DNA of 22,037 nt, taken from NCBI GenBank assembly GCA_037442205.1, contig JBBIQS010000114.1, positions 1 to 22,037 on the forward strand. The letters run 5' to 3'. Shown piece by piece: positions 8,199-15,065 of this stretch (position 1 is its first letter; each line of letters begins with the position of its first letter). Source of the DNA: JBBIQS01 sp037442205 (GTDB taxonomy: Bacteria > Myxococcota > Myxococcia > Myxococcales > UBA5297). The notes under the pieces are model-generated. The model was given only the letters and a program-made list of their open reading frames with translations. It ran no database searches and had not been told where the DNA came from. The translations under genes were made by a program, and so were the position numbers.

Positions 8199-8704
8199 GG
8201 CCGAGCGCCTTCCGTCTGCACTGGTACGACGAACGTCTGCCGTTGGCGGGCTGGCCTCAGTTGGTCGAGTTCCGCGGGGGGCAGGGCAACGCCAAAGTGC
8301 TCGGAGCGGTTCGAGTGGAGCGGCGGCCGCACCGGCTGAAACGCCCTGCAGTTTGGGAGCCAAATCTTCGGGGACGCCGGGAGGGCGAGTGCAGTTCCTT
8401 CAGCCGCTGCGCGGAGGTCGGTGAAGGTGGGAGCCGCGGGCTGGGGTAGGTCAAGCATGGACCGCCCGACTCACTCTGGCCCAAGAAGATCTGAGGCTGG
8501 TCGGAGCACGAAACCGATACGCCCGTGAGGCGGCTGCTGGATCGTTGCGCCGACTCCGGCGTGAGGTTGAGAGGACCCACATGGGTCGAATTCCATGCGG
8601 CGGATCAGACCCGCTAATGGGCGAGCCAGGGGAGCGTCCCGGCGCGGCTTCCGCTCAAGGCTCCGCCCAGCCGTCCGGCGAGGGCGGGCCGGCGATGCCC
8701 GGGC
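8199..8704. other. about 500 bp without a recognisable gene
   Basis: Short open frames occur on both strands, but none shows a ribosome site together with sensible protein composition; they are Arg/Pro/Ser-rich, as expected of non-coding GC-rich DNA. A perfect 6-bp-arm inverted repeat, GACCCACATGGGTC, lies at 8574-8587 and could be an operator. I see no tRNA, no strong terminator and no convincing promoter. It may be decayed coding sequence. Confidence 0.4.
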
Positions 8705-9031
8705 CTAGGGGAGGAGTTGGGGCACGACGACCGAGGCAACCATCGTCGCCGCGATGAGGGCGATCTCAGTGCTTCGGCGCCGTCCCGCCGGCGCTCTGAA
8801 GACGCAGAGGAGCAGGCCCGCGAACAGGAATGCCCAGGCGAGCAACGAGCCGAAGAGCAGGGCCACGAAGTGTCCGAGAGCGTCGAACCCGTCGTCTTCC
8901 AAGGACGGGCGGGAGACCAGCCAGGCCCAACCGAGGAGGAGCCAAGCGGAGGCGATAGATGCTTCGGCGAGGCACGGGGCGGCTTGCCAGGTTCGTCTCT
9001 CCGCGCGCTTCGTCTCTTGGGCCATGGCCAT
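8705..9031 (-). CDS. small membrane protein, function unknown
   Basis: The product has 108 residues (106 if the second ATG at 9025 is used). After a charged N-terminus (QETKRAERR) it shows three hydrophobic stretches, near residues 25-40, 50-80 and 88-107. The middle one is long enough for one long or two short membrane helices. No family is recognised. No clear Shine-Dalgarno motif precedes either ATG, so the start is uncertain. It lies on the same strand as the genes around it, about 100 bp after the ExbD-like lipoprotein gene. Confidence 0.55.
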   Translation of the reverse strand: MAMAQETKRAERRTWQAAPCLAEASIASAWLLLGWAWLVSRPSLEDDGFDALGHFVALLFGSLLAWAFLFAGLLLCVFRAPAGRRRSTEIALIAATMVASVVVPQLLP

Positions 9032-9129
9032 GCAGGTAGGGCAGTCTGTCTCGAGTCAGGCTCGGGCGCCTCTGGCTGTGTCGACCCGACCAAAGAAGCG
9101 GGCAGGCGGTCTTCTTCTTGGTTGGAATC

Positions 9130-9789
9130 CTAGCGTGCCATTCCCAGGTACAGCCTCGCGAATCCGCACTCGCTGGCCAGGCGCAGCAGCCGAGCGATGG
9201 ACGAGTGGGGAATCGAAGGGGCTGCGGAGAGAACCAGCGCGGTCGCAGGCGAAGCCCGGGCTCGAATCTCGCGCAGCTTCGAGGCAAGCTCTGCCTGCTC
9301 GAAAGAGCCGTCGCTGGCCCGCGCAAAGCGGCCCCGAGGCCCAGGTCCCTCCATGACGAGGATCTGGTCCTTGAAGACGAGGAGGGTCACGAGCGGCGTC
9401 CCGCCGAGGCTTGCCGCCGAGGGAAGCGAAACCTCGACTGCGCCTGAGTCGACGGCGACCGCGATGTTCTTGATCCCGGCATTGCTGGCGGTGGCGACGG
9501 CCCTGGCCAGGTGGAGGTAGGGCACCTCGGAGGTGGCATCGATCGCAACCGCTGATCCCGCTGACGTCAGCGAAGAGGTCAGGCAGTCGAGGAGCAATCC
9601 GCCTGGCGCGAAATCCATCGCCGAGCAGACCCGTTGCCCGTCGAGCTCGATCCCATCCGAGGAGATCGCGACCTTGGCCGCCCGGGGACTTGAGCGCTCC
9701 GCGGCCACCTGCGCCGTCGCCCGGCAGGACGAGAGCGCAAGAGCCAAAACTGCTCCTGGAATCAGGTGTTTTCGGTGGCGAAGGCGCAT
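9130..9789 (-). CDS. lipoprotein with two ExbD/TolR-like periplasmic halves
   Basis: The 219-residue product begins with a lipoprotein signal (lipobox LSSC, cysteine 22). Residues 40-113 read like the periplasmic domain of ExbD/TolR: ISSDGIELDGQ, then a segment ending VPYLHLARAVATASNAGIKN. Residues 160-217 repeat the second part of that pattern (IPHSSIARLLRLASECGF). The segments 81-113 and 185-217 align over 33 positions without a gap and share a proline (90/194), Ala-Arg (95-96/199-200), Ala-Ser and a glycine. ExbD normally has an N-terminal membrane helix with a conserved aspartate that works with ExbB and proton flow; here that helix is replaced by a lipid anchor and no ExbB gene is nearby. 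A role in energising transport is therefore unlikely, and binding of peptidoglycan or partner proteins is more plausible. The helical-repeat gene lies 65 bp upstream. Confidence 0.75.
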   Translation of the reverse strand: MRLRHRKHLIPGAVLALALSSCRATAQVAAERSSPRAAKVAISSDGIELDGQRVCSAMDFAPGGLLLDCLTSSLTSAGSAVAIDATSEVPYLHLARAVATASNAGIKNIAVAVDSGAVEVSLPSAASLGGTPLVTLLVFKDQILVMEGPGPRGRFARASDGSFEQAELASKLREIRARASPATALVLSAAPSIPHSSIARLLRLASECGFARLYLGMAR

Positions 9790-9854
9790 GGCGTATTCCT
9801 GCGCTGGGAGCCGGGCTTCCGCGGAGTCGCGGCCCCAGCGCTTGAAGCGGTCGG

Positions 9855-11288
9855 CTACGTCACTTCCGGCTCGGGCGGCTTGGGCAGCAGCGCCTGCACC
9901 CGCGCCTCTGGCTCGGCGATGCCGGCACGCTTCAGGAACTCGACCGCGCGCTCGGCCTGGCTGGCCTTGGCCGCCGCCTCGCCGGCCTTTTCCCAATCGC
10001 CGAGCTGCTCGTAGAGCCGCAGCGCGTCGGCGGGCCGATTCCCCGCCAGGTAGAGCTCTGCCGCGACCGGGAGATCTCCGGTTCGCTCGATCCAGCTCGC
10101 CTGTTCGGCCTGCTGTCCGGCCTGGGCGTGGTGGCGGGCGCGAGCCTTGGCGAAGTCGAGCGCCTGGGCATCGAGCCCGGCGGCCTGCAGCCACTTGAAG
10201 GCCAGCTCGGGATGGCTGTCGCGGATCAGCTCCACCGCGCGCTCCGGCATGCCGTGCTTGCGCCAGACCTCGCCCGCGCCGATCGCGTCCCCGCGCGACA
10301 GCCGCGACTGGGCCTCGTCGCTGACGCAGCGCTCGGCGCTGGCCGGGTCGCCGGCCTTGGCGTAGCACTCGGCGGCGCGGGTGAGCCACTTGGCCTTCTC
10401 GAAGGCCAGCGCGGCGTCGCTCCACTGCTCGGCCCGCTCGTACAGCCGACCGATCTCCTTGAAGTCTCCCGCTCCAGCCAGCAGGTCGAGGTAGATGTCC
10501 CCGCCGCCGTGCTTGAGCAGCAGCTCGCGCGCCGCCTTCGCCCCCAGCTTGCGCGCCGCCTCGCGGGCCTCCTCCGGCTTGCCGCCCAGCAGCGCCGTCC
10601 GCAGCCAGCCCCTGAGGTCGTTGGCCTCCTTGAAGGCCTGGGCCGCCGCGGCGAAGTCCTTGTGCTGCTCGTAGAGCCGCGCCGCCTCGGTCGGATTTCC
10701 CTGCCGCCGGCTCAGCTCGGCGGCCTCCTGCCACTCGCCGCTCTGCTTGAGCATCTTCATCGCGGGCTCGGGCTTGCCCGAGACCGCGAACAGTAGCGCC
10801 GCGCGCCGCTCGTCCCCCAGCGCCAGCCACAGCTCGCCGAGGACCCCCAGCGCAGCCTTGCGCTTGGCCTCCTTCTCGGCGTCCTGCACCTCCGGCTGCC
10901 GCCCGGCCCGCAGCATGGCGGTGAAGAGCCGGGTGCGGGCGTCGAAGTCGAGCTCGTCGATCGACTTGAGCCGCAGCGGCTTCACCTTCTGCAAGAGCTT
11001 GTCGAGCTGGACCTTCTGCGCCTCGAAATCGGAGGAGGTGAGCGGCTTCTCCAGCTCGCGCAGGGTCTCGACGATGGCGTGCTCGGCGGCGGCCTTGCCG
11101 CTGAAGCGCTCGGCTCCGGGGCCGCGGCGCTCCCGCCCGCCCGGACCTCCGCGACCGCGATCGCCGGGGCCTCGGCCTGGACCGCGGCCGTGCTGGCCTG
11201 GGCCTCCGGGATTGCCCGGCCGTCCGTGTCCGTCGTGGCGCTGCCCGTTCGTCCCGGGCCGGTGGTTCTGTCCGTCGTTGCCGTTCAT
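9855..11288 (-). CDS. TPR-like alpha-helical repeat protein with Gly/Arg-rich N-terminus
   Basis: From the ATG at 11288 the protein has 477 residues; an in-frame TTG at 11324 would add 12. Neither has a strong ribosome site. Residues 8-63 are a low-complexity tail dominated by Gly, Arg, Pro and His, with RG and GG steps as in RNA-binding RGG tails. Residues 65-135 form a charged helical region. From about 140 to the end there are many degenerate helix-turn-helix repeats of the TPR/solenoid kind, for example EAARLYEQHKDFAAAAQAF, IGRLYERAEQWSDAALAFEK and DALRLYEQLGDWEKAGEAA. Such arrays are protein-binding scaffolds. There is no signal peptide, so it is probably cytoplasmic. It shares its strand with the ExbD-like lipoprotein gene 65 bp downstream. 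The binding partner is unknown. Confidence 0.85.
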   Translation of the reverse strand: MNGNDGQNHRPGTNGQRHDGHGRPGNPGGPGQHGRGPGRGPGDRGRGGPGGRERRGPGAERFSGKAAAEHAIVETLRELEKPLTSSDFEAQKVQLDKLLQKVKPLRLKSIDELDFDARTRLFTAMLRAGRQPEVQDAEKEAKRKAALGVLGELWLALGDERRAALLFAVSGKPEPAMKMLKQSGEWQEAAELSRRQGNPTEAARLYEQHKDFAAAAQAFKEANDLRGWLRTALLGGKPEEAREAARKLGAKAARELLLKHGGGDIYLDLLAGAGDFKEIGRLYERAEQWSDAALAFEKAKWLTRAAECYAKAGDPASAERCVSDEAQSRLSRGDAIGAGEVWRKHGMPERAVELIRDSHPELAFKWLQAAGLDAQALDFAKARARHHAQAGQQAEQASWIERTGDLPVAAELYLAGNRPADALRLYEQLGDWEKAGEAAAKASQAERAVEFLKRAGIAEPEARVQALLPKPPEPEVT

Positions 11289-11343
11289 GGGCGCAAGGGT
11301 GCGTTCGAGAGGGGTTTTCGTCAATGACTTCGGCGCTCTGGGA

Positions 11344-11610
11344 TCAAGGCGCCCGGTAGTGCGCCAGCTCGACGACGGCTCCGACTTGCAGCGACTCGCC
11401 GTCGGTCGATTTGCGCAGCCGAAAGGCGAAGAGATCGGTGCGGGGCTGGCCGTCGGGGCCGCGGGCGGGCGGCAGGCTCATCGCTGTCACCGGGCAGCCG
11501 GCCAGCGTGGTCTCGGTGGCGACCTGGAACTCGATCGCCTCCAGGCGCCGGGCGATGACCAGCCCGCGCTCGGGTTGGACGAGCTCGATCTGAAAGGGAA
11601 TGGCCGCCAT
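11344..11610 (-). CDS. 88-residue conserved-looking protein of unknown function
   Basis: The protein starts MAAIPFQIELVQPERGLVIA and looks like an all-beta single domain: strands with IEFQVATETTLAG, CPVTAMSLPP, LFAFRLRKS and VGAVVELAHY, joined by a loop with RGPDGQPRTD. There is no signal peptide or membrane segment. GAGG lies about 7 bases before the ATG, and the stop of the DUF1385 gene is 17 bp upstream on the same strand, so the two are probably one operon. The pattern recalls small beta-barrel domains such as the later domains of translation GTPases, but I cannot make that assignment firm. The alternating strands and GC3-rich codons support a real gene. Confidence 0.75.
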   Translation of the reverse strand: MAAIPFQIELVQPERGLVIARRLEAIEFQVATETTLAGCPVTAMSLPPARGPDGQPRTDLFAFRLRKSTDGESLQVGAVVELAHYRAP

Positions 11611-11627
11611 CGCGCGCCTCGGTACTG

Positions 11628-12680
11628 TTACGGGACGGCGATGGCCCCTTCGAAGTCGCGGAAGAGCTTCACGCCGTCCTCGGCGGTCTTGCCTTCCTCG
11701 CGCGCCAGGGCCCGCGTCAACGCCAGCACCGCGATCTCCAGCTGATCCATGCTCGGCTCGCGGGTGGTGATCCTCTGCAGCCAGAGCCCGGGCGAGACCA
11801 GGGCCTTGATGAACCCGGGGGCGTTGGGCCGCGCCGAGAAGCGCTGCAACTCGTAGGAGAGCCCGGCCAGCGGCAGCATCAGCGGCAGCTTCACCGCGAT
11901 CATCCCCAGCTGATTGAGGATTCCGACGTCGGAGAGCTTGGGGACGAAGGGAAAGACCATGGCGAAGAAGACGATGCTCATCGCCAGGACGATCAGGATG
12001 AACGAGGTGCCGCAGCGCGGGTGAAGGGTGGTGAAGCGGGCGGCGTTCTCCGGGGTGAGCGGCTGCTGGCTCTCGTAGGCCCAGATCGCCTTGTGCTCGG
12101 CTCCGTGGTACTCGAACACGCGCTTGATGTCCGGCAGCCGGGAGATCAGGGCCAGGTAGAGGACGAAGATCGCCGCCTTGATCACCCCGTCGACCGCGTG
12201 GAAGGCGAAGCTGGTGGTGTCGAGTGGCACGCCCAGCGCCACGCCGATCAGCCAGGTGAGCAGGTGCGGCAGGCCGACGAACAAGGCCATGCCCAGCGCC
12301 AGCGAGATGACCAGCGTCCCGGCCAGGGCGGCGCGCTCCTTGGCGCTGGCCTGCCGCGGGGCGGTGGCCGGGGCGGCGCCGTCCTTGGCCTCCTCGGGCA
12401 TGCTCTGCTCGGCGGAGAAGTTGAGGGCCGACATCCCGTTCCACAGGCTCTCGATGAGCACGATCGAGCCGCGCAGCAGCGGCCACCGCAGCGGCTTGAT
12501 GCCGCCCAAGAGCGTCTCCCAGGCCTGCTCGCGGACGACGATCTGCTTGTCGGGCCGGCGCACCGCGACCACGAAGCTCTTGGGGGAGCGCATCATCACG
12601 CCCTCGAGCACCGCCTGGCCGCCGATGTAGGGGCGGGCCTGCAGGAGCAGCAGCTGGGCGATCCGTTGGGACAGTCTCAT
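11628..12680 (-). CDS. DUF1385 (YqhQ-like) integral membrane protein
   Basis: From the ATG at 12680, which has GGAG about 9 bases upstream, the protein has 350 residues; the open frame reaches 12731 but the earlier starts lack a ribosome site. It carries the hallmarks of the DUF1385 family: IGGQAVLEGVMMRSP at 19-33, EYHGAEHKAIWAYE at 190-203 and HPRCGTSF at 220-227. Hydrophobic segments near 119-150, 160-180, 226-248 and 258-275 cross the membrane. A charged Ala-rich loop at 95-115 separates the N-terminal part from the first helix pair. The conserved His/Glu/Cys residues suggest metal or substrate binding, but no biochemical function is established to my knowledge. It lies between rpmE and the 88-residue gene, all on the minus strand; the pairing with rpmE is seen in several bacteria. 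Confidence 0.92.
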   Translation of the reverse strand: MRLSQRIAQLLLLQARPYIGGQAVLEGVMMRSPKSFVVAVRRPDKQIVVREQAWETLLGGIKPLRWPLLRGSIVLIESLWNGMSALNFSAEQSMPEEAKDGAAPATAPRQASAKERAALAGTLVISLALGMALFVGLPHLLTWLIGVALGVPLDTTSFAFHAVDGVIKAAIFVLYLALISRLPDIKRVFEYHGAEHKAIWAYESQQPLTPENAARFTTLHPRCGTSFILIVLAMSIVFFAMVFPFVPKLSDVGILNQLGMIAVKLPLMLPLAGLSYELQRFSARPNAPGFIKALVSPGLWLQRITTREPSMDQLEIAVLALTRALAREEGKTAEDGVKLFRDFEGAIAVP

Positions 12681-12735
12681 GGTGCGGTTCTCCATTGGCA
12701 GGCGGCCGCGGCAGAGCTCGATAGGTATCAACGCG

Positions 12736-12780
12736 AACGCCCGGGCGCTCGGCAGGAAGCTGCCAGGGCGCTCGGGCGTT
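12736..12780 (-). terminator. hairpin after rpmE, possible terminator or attenuator
   Basis: AACGCCCG at 12736-12743 pairs with CGGGCGTT at 12773-12780, and an inner GGCAG-GAAG-CTGCC forms a perfect tetraloop stem, with a partly paired GC-rich section between. It lies 27 bp after the rpmE stop and before the DUF1385 start. There is no long U-run on the minus strand, so termination may be partial and allow read-through. Confidence 0.55.
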
Positions 12781-12807
12781 GGCTGAGGTTCGACAGCGTC
12801 GAGAAGG

Positions 12808-13023
12808 CTAGGCCTTGGCGGCCGGCTTCTTCTCGTAGCGCTTGCGGAACTTCTCGATGCGGCCCTCGGTGTCGAGCACCTTCTGCTTGCCCGTGAAGAA
12901 GGGGTGGCAGCTGGCGCAAATTTCCACCTGGAAGTCGCCCTTGGTGGAGCGGGTGTCGATGACCGCGCCGCAGGCGCACTTGATGGTGGTGGGCCGATAG
13001 TTGGGGTGGATTCCGTCCTTCAT
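12808..13023 (-). CDS. rpmE: 50S ribosomal protein L31, zinc-binding type
   Basis: The 71-residue protein is bacterial ribosomal protein L31, a late-joining part of the large subunit bridging to the small subunit. It begins MKDGIHPNYRP as in most L31 proteins. The zinc ligands of the C+ form are present: C16-x-C18 in IKCACG and C36-x-x-C39 in ICASCHPFFTGKQK. Length is normal. AAGGAG lies 6 bases before the ATG. The Lys/Ala-rich C-terminus (KKPAAKA) is typical. A promoter with a perfect -35 box is seen at 13102-13131, so the gene has its own transcription start, and a hairpin follows it. Confidence 0.98.
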   Translation of the reverse strand: MKDGIHPNYRPTTIKCACGAVIDTRSTKGDFQVEICASCHPFFTGKQKVLDTEGRIEKFRKRYEKKPAAKA

Positions 13024-13101
13024 GGCTTCTCCTTGTGCGCCTTACTTCCGCCGCCTCTGCGGTCGGGAGGACTGGCGCCTGGCTACTGCAAAAGAGCAGG
13101 G

Positions 13102-13131
13102 TGTATAGGCTGTTGCGCGCGGTGGTGTCAA
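13102..13131 (-). promoter_or_regulatory. rpmE promoter
   Basis: On the minus strand a perfect TTGACA (plus-strand 13126-13131), an 18-base spacer and TATACA (13102-13107) form a vegetative promoter. The expected start near 13095 gives a leader of about 70 bases before rpmE. That leader contains a small CCGC-AGAG-GCGG hairpin, which could take part in control, but no known L31 leader motif is recognised. Confidence 0.65.
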
Positions 13132-13281
13132 GGAAGCGGGGGCTCTCCCTGTCGCCCTGGACGCCCTGTCGAACTCAAACACCTGCCAGGGCCGCTGCCA
13201 TTCCAGGCGAGCTGGCGCTCCGCGTCGGCCCACCGTCGTTAGATGCTGGAGGTCCGGGCGAGGTTTGCCTAGGGTAGCGGC

Positions 13282-14055
13282 GTGTTCGTCGTCCTCTCCA
13301 AGATCCTCGACCTCGCGCTGAGCCCGCTCAGCTGGGCGGGCGCGCTGGCGGCCCTCAGCTTCCTGCTGCGCCGGCGCCCGCGCGCGGTGGCCTGGGCGTC
13401 GGGCGGGGCGGTGGCCGTGCTGCTGACCTTCTCCACCAAGCCGGTCCCCAACCTGCTGGCGCGCTGGGCGGAGTCCTCGGCGCAGAAGACGATGCGCCCC
13501 GAGGTGACCTACGACGCGGCGATCGTCCTGGGCGGCTGCCTGAACAACTTCGTCACCGCGCGCACCGGCCAGCCCGAGTACGACGAGGCGGTCGATCGCG
13601 TCCTGGCCGGCTTCGATCTGGTCCGCTCCGGGCGCGTGCGCCACGTCCTCTTCTCCGCCGGCGACATCAACGCCGATTCGAAACTGCCTCGCGAGGCCGT
13701 TCTCGAGGTGCAGCAGCTGGAGCGGTGGGGCATTCCCGCCGAGCAGCTGGTCGCCGAGCCGCGCAGCCGCAATACCCATGAGAACGCCGAGGAGTCGGCC
13801 AAGATCGTCCGCGAGCGCGGCTGGCAGAGCCTGGTGCTCATCACCAGCGCGGCGCATATGAAGCGCGCCCTCGAGTGCTTTCACGCGGTGGGCTTGGCTC
13901 CCGACACGCTCCCGGTGGACTACCGCAGCGACGACCAGCCTTGGCGACTGGGAGACCTGCTGCCGCGCGCCTCGAACCTGTCGCAGAGCACCGATGTCAT
14001 CCGCGAGCTGGCGGGGCGGGTGATCTACCGGGTGATGGGATATGCCAAGCCTTGA
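13282..14055 (+). CDS. YdcF-family (DUF218) membrane-anchored protein
   Basis: The 257-residue protein starts at GTG. Two hydrophobic segments (about 2-30 and 36-52) anchor it in the inner membrane. The DUF218 domain follows, with DAAIVLGGCL at 78-87, the signature SRNTHENA at 162-169, and LITSAAHMKRALECF. This Rossmann-like fold is shared by YdcF, SanA and ElyC, proteins linked in E. coli to envelope integrity and lipid-carrier or exopolysaccharide metabolism; the exact substrate is not settled. No strong ribosome site is seen before the GTG. The stop TGA overlaps a TTG in a short downstream frame (TTGA), noted separately. Confidence 0.92.
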   Translation: MFVVLSKILDLALSPLSWAGALAALSFLLRRRPRAVAWASGGAVAVLLTFSTKPVPNLLARWAESSAQKTMRPEVTYDAAIVLGGCLNNFVTARTGQPEYDEAVDRVLAGFDLVRSGRVRHVLFSAGDINADSKLPREAVLEVQQLERWGIPAEQLVAEPRSRNTHENAEESAKIVRERGWQSLVLITSAAHMKRALECFHAVGLAPDTLPVDYRSDDQPWRLGDLLPRASNLSQSTDVIRELAGRVIYRVMGYAKP

Positions 14056-14228
14056 CCGGAGCGGTCAGGCGAAACAACAACAGGGCCGAGAAACTGAAGG
14101 GGCCCCGAGCACTGCTCATAGAATGTAAAGAGCAGCTCGCGAACAAGCGGCTCGCGAACAAGCGGCTCGCGAACAAGCGGCTCGCGAACAAGCGGCTCGC
14201 GAACAAGCATTCCCTGAGGTCGCCATGA
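14052..14228 (+). CDS. candidate 58-residue LANKR-repeat peptide, possibly translated by coupling
   Basis: The frame opens at TTG 14052, which overlaps the stop of the DUF218 gene (TTGA), and closes at TGA 14226-14228, which overlaps the ATG of the next gene (ATGA). Both are classic translational-coupling junctions. The peptide is strongly basic: about 27 residues (RRNNNRAEKLKGPR and so on), then LANKR four times, LANKH once, and SLRSP. A run of Leu-Ala-Asn-Lys-Arg would form an amphipathic or basic helix. Against it: TTG is a rare start, no Shine-Dalgarno motif is present, and the 15-bp DNA repeat is open in other frames too (REPLV on the other strand). It may be a chance open frame through a DNA repeat. 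Confidence 0.25.
   Translation: MTGAVRRNNNRAEKLKGPRALLIECKEQLANKRLANKRLANKRLANKRLANKHSLRSP
14136..14208 (+). repeat. 15-bp tandem repeat, four full copies plus one partial
   Basis: The unit CTCGCGAACAAGCGG is repeated without change at 14136, 14151, 14166 and 14181, with a fifth copy at 14196 matching for 13 bases. Each unit contains the palindrome TCGCGA. Perfect identity points to recent expansion, as in a variable-number repeat. The unit length is a multiple of three, so copy changes would keep any reading frame. It lies just upstream of the small foreign-looking gene at 14225. Confidence 0.95.
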
Positions 14229-14491
14229 CTCCGATAGCGGATGAGGAGCTGAGAAGGATCAGAGAGCGGTGCGACGCTGCCACGCCGGGACCGTGGACCT
14301 CGTTCATCGAAGGTCGGGACCAAACAAGTGGGTCGAGCTTCATTATGACGGGTGAGGGCAAGTCTAGAGGCGAGGACATAGAACTCTCTGGGGCGACTTC
14401 GGCAGACCAGGACTTCATTGCGCATGCGCGCCAAGACATTCCCAGGTTGTTGGCGGAGATCGAACGGCTTAGGAAGCAAGGGCGGCTTTAA
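14225..14491 (+). CDS. small phage-type protein (ATPGPW family), function unknown
   Basis: The 88-residue protein has a pattern common in phage and actinobacterial genomes: an N-terminal helix (DEELRRIRERCDAATPGPW), a variable beta-rich middle, then DQDFIAHARQDIPRLLAEIERLR at the C-terminus. To my knowledge members are often annotated only as hypothetical or Ea22-like; no activity is known. GAGGT lies 5 bases before the ATG. Codon use is clearly unlike the neighbours: AGA and AGG arginines, ATA, TTG, and a lower GC content. This suggests recent arrival by transfer. It directly follows the tandem repeat and ends about 40 bp from the convergent universal stress gene. Confidence 0.8.
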   Translation: MTPIADEELRRIRERCDAATPGPWTSFIEGRDQTSGSSFIMTGEGKSRGEDIELSGATSADQDFIAHARQDIPRLLAEIERLRKQGRL

Positions 14492-14532
14492 TGAGTGGGC
14501 GGGCGCCGAGAGCGTACGCAGCTTGAGTTCAC

Positions 14533-14964
14533 TCAGTGCACCACCAGCACCGCCCGCCCGGCGTGGTGGATCACCCGGTCGCTGACCGATCCCAGCAGCC
14601 ACCGTCCACCCGCGCCCAGGCCTCGCGCCCCGACGACGATCAGGTCCGCCCCCAGCTGCTCGGCCTGCTTGCAGATGGTGTCCGCCGCGGGCCCTATCTC
14701 GACTGAGGTCTCGACCTTCTCCTTGGGAAGCTGCGCCGCGACGTTCTTGAGCAGCGCGTGGATCGCCTCCAGGTCCTTGTCGGTGTGCGTGCCTCCGGCC
14801 ACGAGGTAGGCGTCGAGCGGCCCGATGGGCAGCACTCTGGGCGGCTCCAAGACGAAGAGGATGGTCGCTCGGGCTCCGGTCTGTTGCACCAGGTCTCGGA
14901 CGTAGTCCGCAGCCTTGCGCGCGCTGTCGGAGCCGTCGAAGCCGAGGAGGATGTGCTTGACCAT
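14533..14964 (-). CDS. universal stress protein, UspA family, ATP-binding type
   Basis: The 143-residue protein is a single Usp domain. It starts with the first strand and nucleotide site (KHILLGFDGSDSARKAADY) and ends with the ATP-binding signature G-x2-G-x9-G-S: G112, G115, G125 and S126 in GARGLGAGGRWLLGS. Such proteins bind ATP, dimerise and help survival under stress, starvation or hypoxia. GGAGG lies 6 bases before the ATG. Length is normal for the family. It is divergent from the ZIP transporter gene, with about 100 bp between the starts. Confidence 0.93.
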   Translation of the reverse strand: MVKHILLGFDGSDSARKAADYVRDLVQQTGARATILFVLEPPRVLPIGPLDAYLVAGGTHTDKDLEAIHALLKNVAAQLPKEKVETSVEIGPAADTICKQAEQLGADLIVVGARGLGAGGRWLLGSVSDRVIHHAGRAVLVVH

Positions 14965-15065
14965 GCCTGGCCTCCAGCGGGACGAGCCGTCTGCCGCCAG
15001 TTCGGAAGCGTCCCATCTTGAGAATGGGCATCTTCTCGGGTCGGTGCTGCTCTGCGAGCTCGACG

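Noticed and set aside
8199..8363. N-terminal extension of the diguanylate cyclase
   Set aside because: Pro/Arg-rich residues before the first membrane helix, while GGAAGG supports the ATG at 8198.
8243..8449. 68-residue plus-strand frame in the gene-poor gap
   Set aside because: No ribosome site and composition like random GC-rich sequence.
14053..14067. TGACCG-GAG-CGGTCA hairpin at the DUF218 stop as a terminator
   Set aside because: The stem is only 6 bp and no T-run follows.
14136..14208. CRISPR array
   Set aside because: The 15-bp units are directly adjacent with no spacers.
14025..14210. Minus-strand frame of REPLV repeats through the tandem array
   Set aside because: It starts in the array, continues into the DUF218 gene and has no ribosome site; the plus-strand frame fits its neighbours better.
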